This document shows, one piece after another, positions 24,608 through 36,094 of a DNA stretch of 64,000 nt (its first letter is position 1; every line of letters begins with the position of its first letter). The stretch covers positions 41,172,437 through 41,236,436 of the forward strand of contig OX457047.1 in NCBI GenBank assembly GCA_949752735.1. Reading direction: 5' to 3'. Position numbers and translations under genes: made by a program. Source of the DNA: Lumbricus terrestris (lineage: Eukaryota > Annelida > Clitellata > Crassiclitellata > Lumbricidae). The notes below the pieces were generated by a model that saw only the letters and a program-made list of their open reading frames with translations, did not search any database and was not told the DNA's origin.

Positions 24608-24831
24608 TAAGATTCTTATTATTACCAACATTATTATTATTACTGCTAATACTACTACTACTACCTTTATCTTCCTCATCATTATCATCGTCCACGTCAT
24701 CATCATCGTCATCAACATTTTTATGACGAAGATGGCGATGATGATAATGGTATACAATGACAATGATGACGATGATGACTGACAACAGCCACGACAACAA
24801 TAGGTTCCAAAAAGCAGATGATCTTACTTAC

Positions 24832-24885
24832 TAGATCGCCGATGACGTAATGGTATCCTTTCCTGTGCATCCCGAGATTCTGAAT
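24832..24885 (-). CDS. 54-bp exon of AMPA/kainate-class glutamate receptor (ATD)
   Basis: Acceptor TGTTTTAG and donor GTAAGTAAG bound 18 codons, phase 0 on both sides, encoding IQNLGMHRKGYHYVIGDL. This matches the conserved receptor segment of the form ...GM...YYHYI.T.L. From memory, vertebrate AMPA/kainate receptor genes have a 54-bp exon at this place, which supports homology of gene structure. It joins the Gln of VLKQ in exon 34088-34281 to TIDEIDL of exon 23515-23682 without breaking the frame. It is too short to appear in an open-frame scan. Confidence 0.8.
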
Positions 24886-25244
24886 CTAAAACACAACACA
24901 CAACAGTACTCAGTTACGTAGGCATATAATACAAGTAGGCTAATAATAATACATGTAATTATTATGATAAGAATGACGATTGTTATTGCGCCGTAACACG
25001 CCTATTTATAAGCAGTTGGGGGTGATTGCGAACATGCTGGAAGTTGCTTAGTAATACGGACAAGTAATGAAAAAAAATTGGGAAAGGGTGAACGGGTTTA
25101 CATGAAGCCACCCCGTAACATATTATTTCCTAATAGATATAATCCTATTATGTGAATTGTGCTATGTTTTTCGGATAAAAACAATTCTGTCCACGACCCT
25201 TCGATCGGTTTACCAGAACCAAGGATGAAGGAAAAGAAATACAG

Positions 25245-25320
25245 AAACCAGGACGAATGGACGAAAGGACGAATGGACGAACGGACGAAAGGACGGATGG
25301 ACGAAAGGACGGCCTGAAAC
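25245..25320. repeat. GGACGAAT/GGACGAAA degenerate tandem repeat
   Basis: About eight 8-bp units of the form GGACGAA(A/T). Related GGACGAAAGG units recur near 25490-25590. Confidence 0.75.
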
Positions 25321-25364
25321 ACGGACTGTGGAATGGTTTGTTACAGTTTAACTACGCTGCGCAA

Positions 25365-25440
25365 CAATAAAGAACATTAGCAGCGCCCCCTCATCTATAC
25401 AGACTTGGGACTGGCACATCCAGAATGCGAGTATTGGCCG
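25365..25440 (-). repeat. 113-bp short interspersed repeat, copy 5 (partial)
   Basis: ACATTAGCAGCGCCCCCTCA, then TTGGGACTGGCACATCCAGA. Diverged and truncated at the upstream side. Confidence 0.5.
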
Positions 25441-25682
25441 TATTGGAAAGAACAGAGAGATGGATGGACGGACCAACGAACAAATGGACAAAGGACGAAA
25501 GGCAAAAGAAAGGATGAAGGGACGGCCGCAAGGACGGACGGTGGAAAGAACAGACATAAAAAAGGACAAAGAATCGGACGAAAGGACGTCCGTGTACATT
25601 CTGAAAAGCCGTCGTTACAGGATGTAAAGTGAGAAGAGGAGTGATCGACAATCGTAGATATACGAATGGGACGCTTGATAAT

Positions 25683-26055
25683 TGAGAAGGAGGAGCAGGA
25701 GGAGGAGGAGTAGTATGAGGAGCAGGAGAAGGAGAGGGATTATTAGCAGGAGGAGGAGGAGAAGGATGAGGAGCAGGAGAAGGAGAGGGATTATTAGCAG
25801 GAGGAGGAGGAGAAGGATGAGGAGCAGGAGGAGGAGAAGGAGCAGAAGGAGGAGAAGGAAGAAAAGAAGGGGAGCAGGAGCAGGAAGAGCAGGAGAAGGA
25901 GAAGCAGGAGGAAGAGCAGGAGGAGGAGGAGAAGTAGGAAGAAGAGCAGGAGGAGGAGAAGGAGAAGAAGAAGGAGGAGTGGGGTTCAAGGTGGAGGTGG
26001 AAGAAGAGGAGTAATGAGTGGATAAAGAAGAAGAGGAGAAGAGTGTCGAGGAAGA
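25683..26055. repeat. Polypurine (GGA/GAA)n tract
   Basis: About 370 bp almost entirely A/G on the plus strand, with a repeated 60-bp segment (GGGATTATTAGCAGGAGGAG at about 25737 and 25788). Mirror-symmetric purine tracts of this length can form triplex DNA. Arg- or Leu-rich frames are artefacts. Confidence 0.9.
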
Positions 26056-26215
26056 GGAGGACGATGGCTTGAATTAGAAAATCATCCGTTCAAATTTGGT
26101 CGTGGGATTATGGAAAGATATGATGGGCGATAGTAGACAGAGGCAGAAAGACCGAGAGAGAGGAGGAGGAGAGAGAGTATCGATGGATAAACTGCTGGGT
26201 AGAGAAAGAGACCGC

Positions 26216-26217
<2 letters not shown>

Positions 26218-26250
<33 letters not shown>

Positions 26251-26290
26251 GAGACAGCCGGACGGACAGACAGCCAGACAGACGGACGCA
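26218..26290. repeat. (GACA)n array
   Basis: About nine pure GACA units, then GACGGACA-type variants. Confidence 0.85.
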
Positions 26291-26519
26291 CAGTGAATGA
26301 GTGAGACAGAAGAAAGACAGACAATGGCGGAGCGACGAGGGAGAAACTTATAGTAAGTAATAGATACGTATAGTGAAACAGAGAGTGAGACATACGGAAT
26401 GAAAGCCAGTGATGGATGGAGGAACACAGAGGGGGAATGGAAATCGGAGCATCTGCACGAGCCATCATTACTTCTGATTCATACCAAAAAAACTCAGACC
26501 TAACAGCAAGAGCAATGCA

Positions 26520-26655
26520 TACATACAAACATGCAAACATACACACAAGCACACATGCAGACATACATGTAAGCATCCTCACAAGCATTAAAACTCACAA
26601 ACACACACACAAACACACACACAAACACACACACACACACACACGAACACACACG
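26520..26655. repeat. (CA)n-rich tract
   Basis: ACATACAAAC-type units passing into CACACAAACACACA and pure CA repeats. Confidence 0.85.
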
Positions 26656-26929
26656 ACCGTCACTTTTTTATGAGCACACGACCTGCAACTAGTGCAAACA
26701 GTTACGATAGCGTTTAAAAATGGCACATAGCACCGGGTTGGATAAGTGCCGTCTTTAGGTGCATACAAAACATTCCGTTGCCTAGGAGGACGAAATCTAG
26801 GGGGGCATATGGAATGAATTTAAAATGCTTATTGAATTCATTGCACTTTTGAAGTGCATTGCACCATGGAGTGAATGTCGATCAGAGGGCACAAAATTAA
26901 TTAATGCGTTGCCTTACGCTCGCTCTGTC

Positions 26930-26970
26930 TATCTCTCTGTCTCTCTGTCTCTGTCTCGTCTCTGTCTCTG

Positions 26971-27039
<69 letters not shown>

Positions 27040-27040
27040 T
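26930..27040. repeat. (CTGTCT)n-(TC)n-(TA)n compound array at LINE 3' end
   Basis: CTGTCT units, a TC run and a TA run, then ATTCATTCATT (27039-27051), which is the tail repeat of the adjacent LINE. Confidence 0.85.
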
Positions 27041-27043
27041 CAT

Positions 27044-29133
27044 TCATTCATTTCAAGCACTTATATAGCGCTTCTTCAAGAGTATCTACTCAGAAGCGCT
27101 CCCGACCCAACCACGGTTAAAAAGAATAGTTTTAAGAGCAGAATAGAACGTAGTCTCAAAGGCTCTAGGCACAAGACGAAGTTCCAATGGAAGCCCATTC
27201 CAGGTTATAGGGCCAACGACAGAAAAGGCACGGTGCTGTGTAATAGAAGTGCGTGACCGGGGAACAAGAAGCTGAGCCTGTTTAGAAGAGCGGAGAGAGC
27301 CACGGCGCTGAACGTTCAGGGTGGAGCAACAGAGCTCCTGCAAATAGACAGGGGCCACACCCGCGAGACAGCGCCAAACCAAGGAAGATATCCGGTAAGT
27401 GATCCTTTGTGAAAAAGGGAGCCAATGCAAGACATCCCGCATATAGTCAGTAACATGGCCGAATCTTGGGATGCGACCAACAAGGCGTGCCGCAGAGCGC
27501 AAGACCCGATCCAAGCACCCAACCCGAGTCCCCGGAAGACCCACATAGAGGGCGCTGCAGTAGTCCAGACGAGAGACGACAAAAGAATGGACTAGCGTTA
27601 AGGCAGCATTGAAGGTTAAGGAGCGGAGCACCACTCTAAGCTGACGCAATTGGTAGTAGCAACTGCGGCATAGCAGGTTGATATGCCGCGTAAAAGTAAG
27701 TTCTTGGTCCAATGTGACTCCAAGATCCCGGACAGAGGAAGAGAAGGTAAAGTGAGGGAACTCTCGAGCAAGAACCTCCAGGTCAATTTTGGCGAGCTGT
27801 TGGCGTGTGCCAAACCAAATAAATTGGGTTTTGGTAGAGTTTAGCCGAAGGCGATTGGAGGACATCCAGGCCTCCAAAGCCTCCATTGTCCGGCTCATGA
27901 CCCTAACAGTGGATAGGGCTGCTGGCGCAAGACAATGCAAATACGCTTGCAGGTCATCCGCATAGGATTGGCTCAGGACAGAAGAAGCGGCAAGGAGAGA
28001 ACCAAGATCAGCAGTATAAATAATATAATTTATAAGAGTGGGCCCAGGACAGAACCCTGGGGCAGGCCATACGGAGCAGGAACCCACGGAGTCCTGGTGG
28101 ACCCGTAGACCACAGAGAAGGAACGGTCGTGAAGGAAGGAGCCAAGCCAGTCGAGAAAGTTCCCAGAAAGACCGAACGAGGTTGATAGGCGTTTTTGAAG
28201 GATATCGTGATCCACAGTGTCGAAGGCCGCACTCACATCAAATAGTGCTAAAAGGGTGACCTGTGATTTATCAATTGCCCCATAGATATCAGAAAGGAGG
28301 CGAACTAACAGGGTTTCCGTAGAGTGACCCTTACGAAAACCAGATTGAAAAATCGGCAGTAAATTGTTCACATCAAGATAAGCTGTTAATTGAGAAGCAA
28401 CAATCTTCTCAATTACTTTAGACATAAACGAAACGTTCGCAATAGGCCTAAAGTTGGCAGGATCTGACAAGTCCAGTCCTTCACGCTTCGGAACAGGAAC
28501 AAGGATGAACTTCTTCTGCGACGAAGGAAGAACTCCCTCTTGAAGAGAGCGGTTACAGAGGACTGTAAGGAAAGGAAGGAAGACGTCGATGAACTCTTGC
28601 AGAAGGAATGACGGAAGAGGATCGAGGTCACAGGTTTTAGGAGCTGAAGCTAAGATGATTCGCTTTAGCTCCTCGCTGGATATTGGATTAAGAGCTGAGA
28701 GAGAGCATCCCGTCGGAGGGAACTCTGGCGGAGGAGAGCCAGCCGTGCCATCGCGAACCGACTTGACTTTCGAGGTGAAGACGTCCAAGTATTCACCAGC
28801 TGTGAACAGCGGTGTAGCAGGTCGGCTTCCGGGATGAGACCGACCGAGAAGGTCATTGAATGTAGCCCAGAGTTTTCTGGGCTCTTTGGAATGATGGCTG
28901 ATCTTATTCTCCCAATATAGTGTCTCCTTCTCCCTGTATCGACGATGCATCTCTCGGACGAATTTCACCCAGTCAGCATGGTCGGCAGGCGATTTTGAAC
29001 GCCTGTAAAGTCTCTCACGACGGCGAGCTTGACGTCGGAGAGCGCGACACTCGGCGTCAAACCAAGGCGTTAATCCAGAGCGCCGCATCTTGGCCGGATG
29101 AGAGGGAAGTAGATTGTTGACGAGAGTCGTCAT
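27044..29133 (-). mobile_element. 5'-truncated CR1-like LINE
   Basis: About 2.1 kb of a non-LTR retrotransposon. The reverse-transcriptase half of ORF2 is readable; the endonuclease is missing and the 5' break lies at a (TA)n run (29153-29226). The 3' end after the stop reads ATACTCTTGAAGAAGCGCTA, then TATAAGTGCTTGAAATGAATG, with a short (GAAT)n tail. This tail is shared with the family-A SINE. Assignment to CR1/Jockey-type elements rests on motif style. Confidence 0.88.
27086..29133 (-). pseudogene. LINE ORF2 (reverse transcriptase), frameshifted
   Basis: Two overlapping frames. The upstream piece (28030-29133) has a basic linker (PWFDAECRALRRQARRRERL), then RT motifs: SALNPISSEELKRIILASAP, FRPIANVSFMSKVIEKI, LLALFDVSAAFDTVDHDIL and GLPQGSVLGPLL. 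A frameshift near 28030 moves into the downstream piece (27086-28087), which has the catalytic SYADD (YADD codons at 27953-27964) and the C-terminal LHWLPFSQRITYRI region, ending GWVGSASE and a TAG stop. Without endonuclease and with the shift it cannot be active, but it defines the family. Confidence 0.9.
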
Positions 29134-29149
29134 AGATGTCTCATAGCAC

Positions 29150-29152
<3 letters not shown>

Positions 29153-29226
<74 letters not shown>
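29153..29226. repeat. (TA)n array
   Basis: About 37 uninterrupted TA units, directly upstream of the LINE truncation point. Confidence 0.97.
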
Positions 29227-29227
<1 letters not shown>

Positions 29228-29434
29228 GATACATATAAAATATACTAATCATAGTCAACCTCCTTCTTTGATGAATTTCAGTCAATCGTCATTCGAATAT
29301 TATTATTTATTAAGCAAACATAAAGCAACGCCGGCCGTCTGTGACGACCAATAATTGAAGTCGCTGACAATTACTATTGTGAGTGAATGATATGCTCGAG
29401 ATGTGCCAAAACAAAGATGATGAACGTCACCCAC

Positions 29435-29500
29435 CTCGTTTATAATTGCTTGGGACTGGCACCGTCAGAATAGGCTACGCGCAGTGGGGGACTAAAGCTA
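29435..29500 (-). repeat. 113-bp short interspersed repeat, copy 6 (partial)
   Basis: It carries GCTTGGGACTGGCACCGTCAGA, then GCGCAGTGG. The upstream half is lost or unrecognisable. Confidence 0.45.
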
Positions 29501-29765
29501 TTGGATTGGATCACAAGTTTAACGATAATCTTGTGGCAACAAGGCCTTGTTGGCAATGATGGACTACTCAAAATATTATTCATCATCAGTTATTTCCTAA
29601 GGTTATTATATTATGGCCAAAAATTATTTTAAAGGTGTTTAAGGTCAATAGTTGAGCGTAATGAATACAGCGTTTAATGACACATCGCGACAACTATACA
29701 ACTTCTGACATCCGCCTCAGCCTCGCCAAAGCTTTAGACCATTTTTTGAACAACGGTCTGGATAA
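29501..29765. other. Unassigned AT-rich sequence
   Basis: Nothing recognised between the repeat fragment and the tetranucleotide array. Confidence 0.4.
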
Positions 29766-29922
29766 ATGGACGGACGGACGGACGGACGGACGGACGGACG
29801 GACGGACGGACGGACGGACGGACGGACGGACGGACGGACGGACGGACGGACGGACGGACGGACGGACGGACGGACGGACGGACGGACGGACGGACGGACG
29901 GACGGACGGACGGACGGACGGT
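29766..29922. repeat. (GGAC)n array
   Basis: About 38 uninterrupted GGAC units, the reverse-complement motif of the GTCC block at 1823-1924. Open in all six frames. Confidence 0.97.
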
Positions 29923-30710
29923 GGATGGATTGATTATTGTCACATTTCTACCAGGCAGACAGGAGAGCGAAAGAAACAGGCATTGCGAGATTTATGTCAA
30001 TTAATTTTGATTATTTTTATGTTTTTATCCCTGTATACTGAAATGCTGCTGCAGTCTAGTTTTCGTGATTGTCTGTTTGCATGTCAATGCCAATCTGTTT
30101 GTTTGGATGTGTTACGCGCCGAATGAGTCGTCTGGTGTGGTGCGATAAGGAACAATGTTGGAGATTTCGTTTCGGTTCTCTTTATAGGTTGATTCTTTTT
30201 GTTCGTGGTTAAGAACCGAACAGTTGCATAGTTGTGTGCATTTGAATCAGTCATTAGCTTGTAATCTTTATAATATTATATGATGATTTCTATAGCACAC
30301 CGAACTAGATTATAGGCAATTTGTAACTTTGTGAGGCCGTGGTTTGAGAAAGGATCATGACTAAATTGCCTGTCTGCAAATGTAACCGGTTGATTAGAAC
30401 TTCTTTTTATATAGGCCCTACCTTTATTTAGATTATAATCAATATTATATAAGTTTCAGACACCGCACGCATCGGTTAGATACCATTGAATTGTCATCTA
30501 CCAGTGTTATATAAATATGAGATTTAGATTTATATGTTATAATTGCTGAATAGGTATCAACATTCAAAATTACTCCAGGATCCAATGCAGAATTTGAACC
30601 AAACAAAATGACTTCTTAAAAAACTGAATTGGATCCTTTTGCCACATTGTGTGAGTCATTGAAAGTGTGAGATGAGTTACTTTACGCTGCTAAAAGAATT
30701 TGACCATTTC
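29923..30710. other. Unassigned AT-rich sequence
   Basis: No exon, repeat family or regulatory site recognised. Confidence 0.4.
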
Positions 30711-30930
30711 GGGGGGCGGTGAGGAAGTGGTGGGTCTGATGCCTTAGAACTGGAGGGTTCCAGGTTCGAATCCACCTCAAGCCACTGCATATAGGGACAT
30801 TGATTAAGTCATTCGTGTGCACTTGTCATTGCTTAGGCGCTTCGGCGTGAAACTCCGATGCAGTGTCCGTGCGGTCGTCGGGATCGCCTTTTGGCAGCGA
30901 GTTTGAAGGGGCACTATGTAAAATGCGAGA
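30711..30930 (+). mobile_element. tRNA-derived SINE (family A), copy 2
   Basis: GGGGCGGTGAGGAAGTGGTGGG head, CAGGTTCGAATCCACCTC box-B region, then GCTTCGGCGTGAAACTCCG, CAGTGTCCG and a degenerate GGGATCGCCTTTTGGCAGCG tail. More diverged than copies 1 and 3. Confidence 0.8.
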
Positions 30931-31794
30931 AATTAATAAATTAGTGAGATTGCTTTCTGTGCAAGTTATGCTATATCTTTTACGTGGACAAATTCATTAA
31001 TGTTCTGCAGTTATTGTCACATGCAAGAAATGTCAAAAACTTTTCTTCATTAGGTCTACTGTTCTTAATAATACAGCAGATTCGCTCTTAATACACAGTT
31101 GATTCATAGCTTCCGCATTTCACTGAAATAAATTCTTAAGCAAATTGATGTGAGATATAATTTTGCTTAAACAAGAGCAAAGACCCAAAACAATATTCTA
31201 ACACATCATATTGCAGGCTGTCGGTTCAAGTTATTACAGCTAAGATTTGCATATTCTGTTAGCTGCTTTCTTGTGAATTTTTTAAGCTGCATATTATTGT
31301 ACAATGTAACCGGTTGCGTTCTGTCAACCGAATTGTTGAATAAACGAAAACTATTATAATTCAATAGCATGACATTCAATATTAACAACAAAACCCTCCA
31401 CTCAGCATCAGTTTTGAATAATTATGATTGTTGTGAAAACATTCATGAGCAACATGCAATGCTTTCCCATACCTATATAACATTATATAAATAGCAATCA
31501 AAAGGTGTGTAAGGAGAGCTCTTCTAACAGCTCCTGTATAATAATTATGATTCGCAAATGTTAGACAACTGCAATTCGCCTTTCCTAACTTGACTCGGCC
31601 GCTATAATAGCAATGGCTTGTCTCACTCTCCCAGAGGATATAAATCCCGAGCCATCCTTTAGGTTGGCTCCATCACAGCGTAATTCTGATAGGATTTCTG
31701 TCTCCCTACAGCGTGAGCATGCATAGCATCGACGCACCAACCAAAACTTGTATTGCAATGTATTGTTTTCAGACATTTATGAGGCGCCTCTAGA
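30931..31794. other. Unassigned sequence
   Basis: AT-rich. A 62-codon minus-strand frame at 31585-31776 ends near splice-like sequence but resembles no receptor segment and lies between two receptor exons that are adjacent in the protein, so it is not called. Confidence 0.4.
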
Positions 31795-31872
31795 GGGAGG
31801 GAGGGAGGGAGGGAGGGAGACACAGACACAGACACAGAGAGACATACAAAGAGGTAGAGAGAGAGAGAGACA
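31795..31872. repeat. (GGGA)n and GACACA/GAGA run
   Basis: Six GGGA units followed by ACAGACAC units and a GA run. Confidence 0.85.
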
Positions 31873-32812
31873 GCCATAGATGAATGTCTTCTTTCTAAAC
31901 GTGTCCGTCCAATCGTCGGTTCAGTCATGCATTCAACCCAGACTCACTCTTTGATCGTTTCTTCCACCGTTTCCAGTCCCCAGTAAAAGTCGTTCCCCTG
32001 GGGTGCATAGGCGTCTTCCCAACCCCCCCCCCCATGCCCACTCTTCCCTCTAACGCACTGTTGACCGTCACGTGATGGTCGTGATCTCCTCAACAATCTG
32101 GCATAGTGGCGCCATCGCGCTGTCGTTCTTGTCAACCATACACCAGACTCTTCACTTACGTCACTCGGATGCCACAGGCTTTCTTGCATTTTGGTGCGTC
32201 TTTCCCTTTCAAAATCAGAACAGGTTAATTGCACGTAGAGCTGTAAGATAATGGCAGATTGCGCCTGGTTCTACGTTGCGCGGTGGAAGTAGGGCCTACG
32301 TGTACGTGGTGCCGTTACGACCAGATTAACGTGTGTATCAGAACGAGCAGATTTACCACCCCGCGCCTGATTATTTTGTGCATTTCCTTGAACTTCACAG
32401 ATCCACCCTGAACTCGATTTCAAAACTGAATTTATAATGGTCGTGCACGCTAAATTAGACACCTTCTATTCTCTTCTTCTGATATATATTAACCAAAATT
32501 CAAAATAAATCGTCTCCATGCTAATTCAGTATGCTTTCGCCCGTGCTGTCACAAAAACCTCGCAATACCTCATGTCATCAAATCTGGCTGAAAGTAACTG
32601 GAAGAATTGAATACACGTGTGATGTCATTATTACTTTATTACCGTATAAAGTACACACCAACCCTCTCAACTCTGCTATCTCACTCGATTGATCATCGAT
32701 TCAATCCCTTGACCGTTTCTCTTTCACCCTAGGACTGTTCATATATCATCATTACAAAATTTGCAGATCGCTCATAGTCATTGCCATGGGCGGAGTATAT
32801 CAGTGGCTACGG
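31873..32812. other. Unassigned sequence
   Basis: No recognisable gene. It includes a run of 10 or more C near 32022. The 96-codon minus-strand frame at 31944-32234 has no family resemblance. Confidence 0.4.
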
Positions 32813-32820
32813 GGGCTAAG

Positions 32821-32965
32821 CATAGGCGCAACCACCCTATGGGACCCCCGGGACGCGTCTCCCCAACTTTTGAGTGGTCCCTTAACTTTATTATTATGGT
32901 CCCCCAACTGTTTGGACGTGATTCATTATGGACCCCCCAACTTTTAGGACGTGATTGCACCTATG
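32821..32965 (+). mobile_element. hAT-like MITE, copy 1 (145 bp)
   Basis: Imperfect terminal inverted repeats, CATAGGCGCAACCAC at the left against CATAGGTGCAATCAC read inward from the right. It is flanked by the 8-bp duplication GGGCTAAG (32813-32820, 32966-32973). The interior holds tandem units of about 30 bp containing CCCCCAACT...GGACGTGATT. The second copy at 52870-53046 is in the opposite orientation and has its own, different 8-bp duplication, which confirms transposition of a defined unit. Confidence 0.88.
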
Positions 32966-32973
32966 GGGCTAAG

Positions 32974-34087
32974 CCCCCCCCCCCAAGAAGACCCAGATTA
33001 ATCTTTTTACCCTGCAAATGGTAATGGTAATGGTGTAAATGGTATCCTTTCTCGGGCTTAATCCCTCCACAAGAAGGCGCCGCAGAGACTCAGAAATTTG
33101 TTGGGGCAAATGGTTCTGTTCGCCGAATGACTAAAAAAAACATCAACTTTTTGGGGGGGCCGATAAAATATTTGTCGGCGCCGCTCGTTCTGGACCGAGT
33201 CTCAGCCCCAGCAAATTTAACCCCTCCAAGAACGGAAACCAAACTCCGCCCATGGTCATCATTGCCGTCCCGCTTCTTTGAAGTAAACTCCATACAGCTG
33301 CAACTATATTCTTATTGCACTCAATGCAGTTGTCAAATGATTGCACCACGTGCATTAAAGGAATTAACTTGGACGATGGCTAGGGCGTCGCGTAATCGTT
33401 CTGCGCGTGGGTCCAAAAGGTCTTGATTGGCTTGAATACATTACAGATGGCTTATCTCTGCTTAGAATGGCTGACGGCATCTAATTATAGATATAACAAT
33501 TACGTACGTCCCTCCCATCCTTCGTGCCCCCTTTTATACTTGACTACTACATCCCGAGTCTGGCACGTTAATCTCGCAGCATCAGTTAATTCAGTCAGTC
33601 AGTCATTTGGCCATTTATTCATTTATCCACTCAGTCATTTAGTCATTAGTTTGGGCATTCACTCATTTAGTCATTTAGTCAAATTGTCAATTAACCGTTA
33701 TTTCAATCAGTTCATTTTCCCCTTCGATCTCTTTATTCGTTTGTCGATCATTCATTCAAACAATCATTTATTAATGAATGATTCATTGCTTAATTCGTTT
33801 CTCACTCATCCTCTATCTTTTCCATCCACGCGAGTCCAATTTCCAGCCATAGAAATCGTTGAAACTTAGTAACCACTATGTCACCCAAGAACCTGTTAGA
33901 CACCTTTAAAACACTTTCACTTGATTGATAAAGTGTCTTCAGTTCGCTGCTTCGTTTAAGTAGCTTCAACAGCAAAGATAGATGCCTGCTTATTTACGTA
34001 CATAGTAATTCAATGATATCCATCCATCCATCTATCTATCGATTCATCCATTCAAATATCCATATCCATTCCAAAGCTTTCTCTGAC
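32974..34087. other. Unassigned sequence with short TCAGTCA/TCATTTA repeats
   Basis: Between 33585 and 33790 there are many short TCAGTCAGTCA, TCATTTAGTCA and ATTCATTTA units. No coding exon recognised until 34088. Confidence 0.45.
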
Positions 34088-34281
34088 CTGTTTGAGGACA
34101 GTTACTAAGGCGACTTTGGTGCTGAGATCGATGATGATTCGCTTCTCGCTCTGATTGTGTTGATCGATGAGTCTAAGGACATCGTAACAATGATCGACTT
34201 TTGCCAATCGATACGGATCGAACTCCAGCTGGATATCGGCGCTGTTCATTAGGCCATAGATCTGATCCAGGCGATAGAGAC
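34088..34281 (-). CDS. Exon of AMPA/kainate-class glutamate receptor (ATD)
   Basis: A 194-bp exon with acceptor TATATTTCTCATTCCAG and donor GTCAGAG. It starts with the last two bases of a codon (phase 1 entry) and ends at a codon boundary. It encodes 64 residues from LYRLDQIYGLM through DIQLEFDPYRLAK to RIIIDLSTKVALVTVLKQ. The layout (LxRLQEL..., L.L....L, ...I.D.S...A..ILKQ) follows the first lobe of the receptor amino-terminal domain. The next exon in protein order is 24832-24885. The exon before it was not found. LTR element 2 sits 928 bp upstream in the preceding intron, in antisense orientation. Confidence 0.8.
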
Positions 34282-34351
34282 CTGGAATGAGAAATATAAA
34301 TAGCATCAAGGTCATAGATTATAATGTGGCAATTCTTATGGAGTCTGTATT

Positions 34352-34578
34352 TGTTTGTTTTTTGTTTGTATGTGCACTTGTTATGGCGCCCCTTCAGGCT
34401 CTCCTACTCAGAGGCGCTCCCGGATGCAGAGCGGACACTGCATCGGAGTTTCACGCCGAAGCGCTGAGCAATTGTGAGTGAAGGACTTGCCCAAAATCCC
34501 TACGCAGCGAGGTGGATTCGAACCTCGAACCTTCCGGCTTCAAGGCAACGACGCCACCACTACACCACCGCGCCCCAC
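34352..34578 (-). mobile_element. tRNA-derived SINE (family A), copy 3 (best preserved)
   Basis: In minus orientation: GGGGCGCGGTGGTGTAGTGG (box A in TGGTGTAGTGG), GGTTCGAGGTTCGAATCC (box B), then GGGCAAGTCCTTCACTCAC, GCTTCGGCGTGAAACTCCG, ATGCAGTGTCCGCTCTGCAT, CGGGAGCGCCTCTGAGTAG, GGGGCGCCATAACAAGTGC and an A-rich ACATACAAACAAAAAACAAA tail. It gives the clearest view of the family: tRNA head, body, LINE-like tail, A-rich end. Confidence 0.88.
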
Positions 34579-34630
34579 AATGTAATGTTGGTAGTTGCAT
34601 CTTAGCACAGCAACATATGCAGCATCGGAA

Positions 34631-34669
<39 letters not shown>

Positions 34670-34880
34670 CGCTTCCCTCACCTTTATGCAGGTTTTGGAC
34701 AGGCACTACCAGATAACGGGCAATGTGGCAATTTGCGTGGTTTAGTTCTCATTGTTTAGCGACATGACAATCATAATCTTATGACTCTCAAAGTCCACAA
34801 CTTGATATACAGACCGTTTGCAGCACTTAAATAGCGCAGTTCGAATGCCTATTAAAAGTGTCGCGGATATTGAAGTTTAC
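34579..34880. repeat. Short unassigned stretch with (ATT)n array
   Basis: An (ATT)n run at about 34630-34669 next to the SINE. The rest is unassigned. Confidence 0.6.
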
Positions 34881-34965
34881 TATGACTATGACGACAACTA
34901 TGACAATCACCGTCGTCATCACCATGATCACGATCATGGTCATCATCATCGTCGTCGTCATCGCT

Positions 34966-34996
<31 letters not shown>

Positions 34997-35205
34997 TCAT
35001 CATCATCATCATCATCGTCATCGTCGTCGTCGTCGTCATCGTCATTGTCATCGTCGTCGTCGTCACTATTATTATTAATATTATTATTATCATTATCACT
35101 ATAAATATTATTATTACAGTCATTATCATTGTTATTGTTATTATTTCTATTATTACTACTACTATTATTATAATTAGTAGCAGTAGTAGTAGCAGGCTAG
35201 TAGTA
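34881..35205. repeat. (GAC/ATC/GTC)n-(ATT)n-(AGT)n compound trinucleotide array
   Basis: Mixed CATCATCGTCGTC units, ATTATTATC units, then AGTAGTAGT leading up to the GTTG duplication at 35206-35209. LTR element 2 is inserted in this array; related AGT and ATC units continue after its right end at 44982. Confidence 0.92.
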
Positions 35206-35870
35206 GTTGTGTAGCGTTCGTAGAACTACGCTACGAGTTTCTGGTAGTTAATATTATTATTTTTATTTAATTTCTGATCGATTATAATGGGGTTTCAGAG
35301 ATCTGATATATATATATATATTTGTTTTATTTCGGTGCCTTCCTGTGACCTAGATTTTAATGTTGATTTGCGCTTGACACGGGTCACAGTGACCGCTGAT
35401 GTAGGCGTTGCAGCTGCTGTATCATATTCGTGTATTTTTCCCACGATATTGGCAATCGTCGCTCGCTGACTTGAAAGACCTCGCCGCCTGCTGTCAACGA
35501 TTAGGCAAATTATCACACGGTTCGCCCGAGGTGGTCCGATGAACAGAGTGAGCGAGGAATACAGCCAGCCAGACAAGCACAGACAGGGAGACAGATTGAG
35601 AAGGAAACACTGTAGGTGTGTGGGCCTGTGTATGTGTGTTTTCGCAAGGTTAAACTGGTGCATCTGTGGTCTACGTGACTGACGGCAGATGTCGCTTTTC
35701 AGAAGGAGAGATAGACAGAGAAAGACAGATCACTTCAGACAGACAGAAGAAGCTGCACGTGGCAGCTAATTCTTGCCGCCTTGAAACAGCTGCGTTGCTG
35801 CTGGGTTTGCGCGCGCGGCTCGCTTGCTGGTCATGCGCAGAACTGGGGGACGCTCTCAGAGGCAGGCAGT

Positions 35871-35878
35871 TATAAAAG
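35871..35878 (+). promoter_or_regulatory. TATA box of element 2 5' LTR
   Basis: TATAAAAG followed by AACAGCGCACCGTTGAGAGG. The equivalent region of element 1 is TAATAAAAG with similar downstream sequence. The transcription start is expected about 30 bp downstream. The copy in the 3' LTR is at 43288-43295. Confidence 0.6.
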
Positions 35879-36088
35879 AACAGCGCACCGTTGAGAGGCA
35901 GATCAGTTGCGGACAGTTAGCGCTCAGATCAGTTGCGCACAGGATTTCAAGGCAATTGGATGTATTGCGGCTTTTGGTAGTCTTAGGCTCGATCGAGTTA
36001 GTGAAGTTTGGCCAGGATAAAGCGCCGCTTACACTAGTCTTCTGCGTCGTTGTTGTCGATTCATTCTCTCTCGACATGGAGTCGATTT

Positions 36089-36094
36089 AATAAA
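36089..36094 (+). promoter_or_regulatory. Candidate polyadenylation signal in element 2 5' LTR
   Basis: AATAAA about 215 bp after the TATA box; the 3' LTR copy (43506-43511) would be the one used for full-length transcripts. Confidence 0.5.

Larger units (their letters stand above)
24886..34087 (-). other. Receptor intron (9.2 kb) carrying LINE, SINE, MITE and microsatellites
   Basis: Inferred intron between receptor exons 34088-34281 and 24832-24885, which are adjacent in protein order. It holds the CR1-like LINE, one family-A SINE, two fragments of the 113-bp repeat, one hAT-like MITE and several simple arrays, listed separately. Confidence 0.7.

Noticed and set aside
31585..31776. Possible receptor exon with Cys-rich peptide
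   Set aside because: The flanking receptor exons are directly adjacent in protein order, leaving no room for it, and it matches no receptor motif.
34352..34578. tRNA gene
   Set aside because: Box A and B are present but the tRNA fold is not complete and the sequence continues into a shared SINE body and LINE-like tail; three other copies confirm a SINE.
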